From Spirochaeta sp. (GTDB taxonomy: Bacteria; Spirochaetota; Spirochaetia; DSM-27196; Alkalispirochaetaceae), in the NCBI GenBank assembly GCA_027859055.1, contig JAQIBO010000408.1, forward strand, positions 1-14,233: 14,233 bases of DNA, given 5' to 3'. Below are positions 14,139-14,233 of this stretch, one piece after another (position 1 is the first letter of the stretch; each line of letters starts with the position of its first letter). The position numbers were made by a program, and so were the translations under genes. The notes under the pieces are model-generated. The model saw nothing but the letters and a program-made list of their open reading frames with translations, was not told where the DNA came from and did not search any database.

Positions 14139-14233
14139 TCACAGACCGGGACGAAACGGCGAACGCTGCGGCAAAGGTTATTCTCCTCGTGGAAGGTGGA
14201 GCGCGTATCGCCCCGGCGGAGCGCCGTGTCCTC

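Overview
The window looks like chromosomal DNA of a GC-rich member of the Spirochaetota (Spirochaeta/Treponema relatives). This is inferred from three things. The solute-binding protein has a signal peptide ending in FASGQQEGE, a style common in that phylum. One gene encodes a TolB-like/PEGA/CBM9-like envelope protein of a kind frequent there. GC content and GC-rich third codon positions are high throughout. No rRNA, tRNA, CRISPR array, transposase or phage gene was seen.

Region 1 (1 to about 8130, all on the minus strand, transcribed right to left) is a transport and catabolism locus. In transcription order it holds an alpha/beta hydrolase, a periplasmic solute-binding protein, two LivH/LivM-type permeases, two LivG/LivF-type ATPases, a KAS III-fold condensing enzyme, a short-chain dehydrogenase/reductase, and an acetyl-CoA hydrolase/CoA-transferase family protein cut by the left edge. 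Genes from LivH onward overlap or sit 13 to 31 bases apart, so they form one operon. A strong hairpin with a T-rich tail separates the binding-protein gene from the permeases and probably tunes their ratio. The hydrolase and the binding protein each have their own promoter. The two promoters share one design: a TTGAC(A/G) -35, a 17-bp spacer holding a perfect GC-rich palindrome, a weak -10, and near the start site a shared 20-bp palindrome with an exact 18-base match between sites. This implies one common regulator, not encoded in the window. The likely logic is ester or amide hydrolysis, uptake of a carboxylate-like solute, then CoA-dependent processing; the substrate is unknown.

Region 2 (8308 to 10854, minus strand) is a sensory pair: a periplasmic sugar-binding-like protein overlapping by 4 bases a two-TM histidine kinase of the HisKA_2/HWE-like type. 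No response regulator is adjacent. Each gene carries one apparent single-base deletion (an A6 run in the kinase, a CCCG in the binding protein). Read through, each encodes a complete protein, of 446 and 403 residues. Sequencing error, genuine decay, or slippage are all possible.

Region 3 (10955 to 13461, plus strand, divergent from region 2) is a two-gene operon: a lipoprotein of unknown function and an exported TolB-like/PEGA/CBM9-like protein, overlapping by 4 bases. The lipoprotein gene appears to be transcribed from a TTGACA/TATCCT promoter ending 7 bases before its ATG, which suggests a leaderless mRNA.

Region 4 (13482 to 14126, minus strand, convergent) encodes a MNT/AbiEii-like nucleotidyltransferase-fold protein. 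The last ~95 bases hold nothing I can assign.
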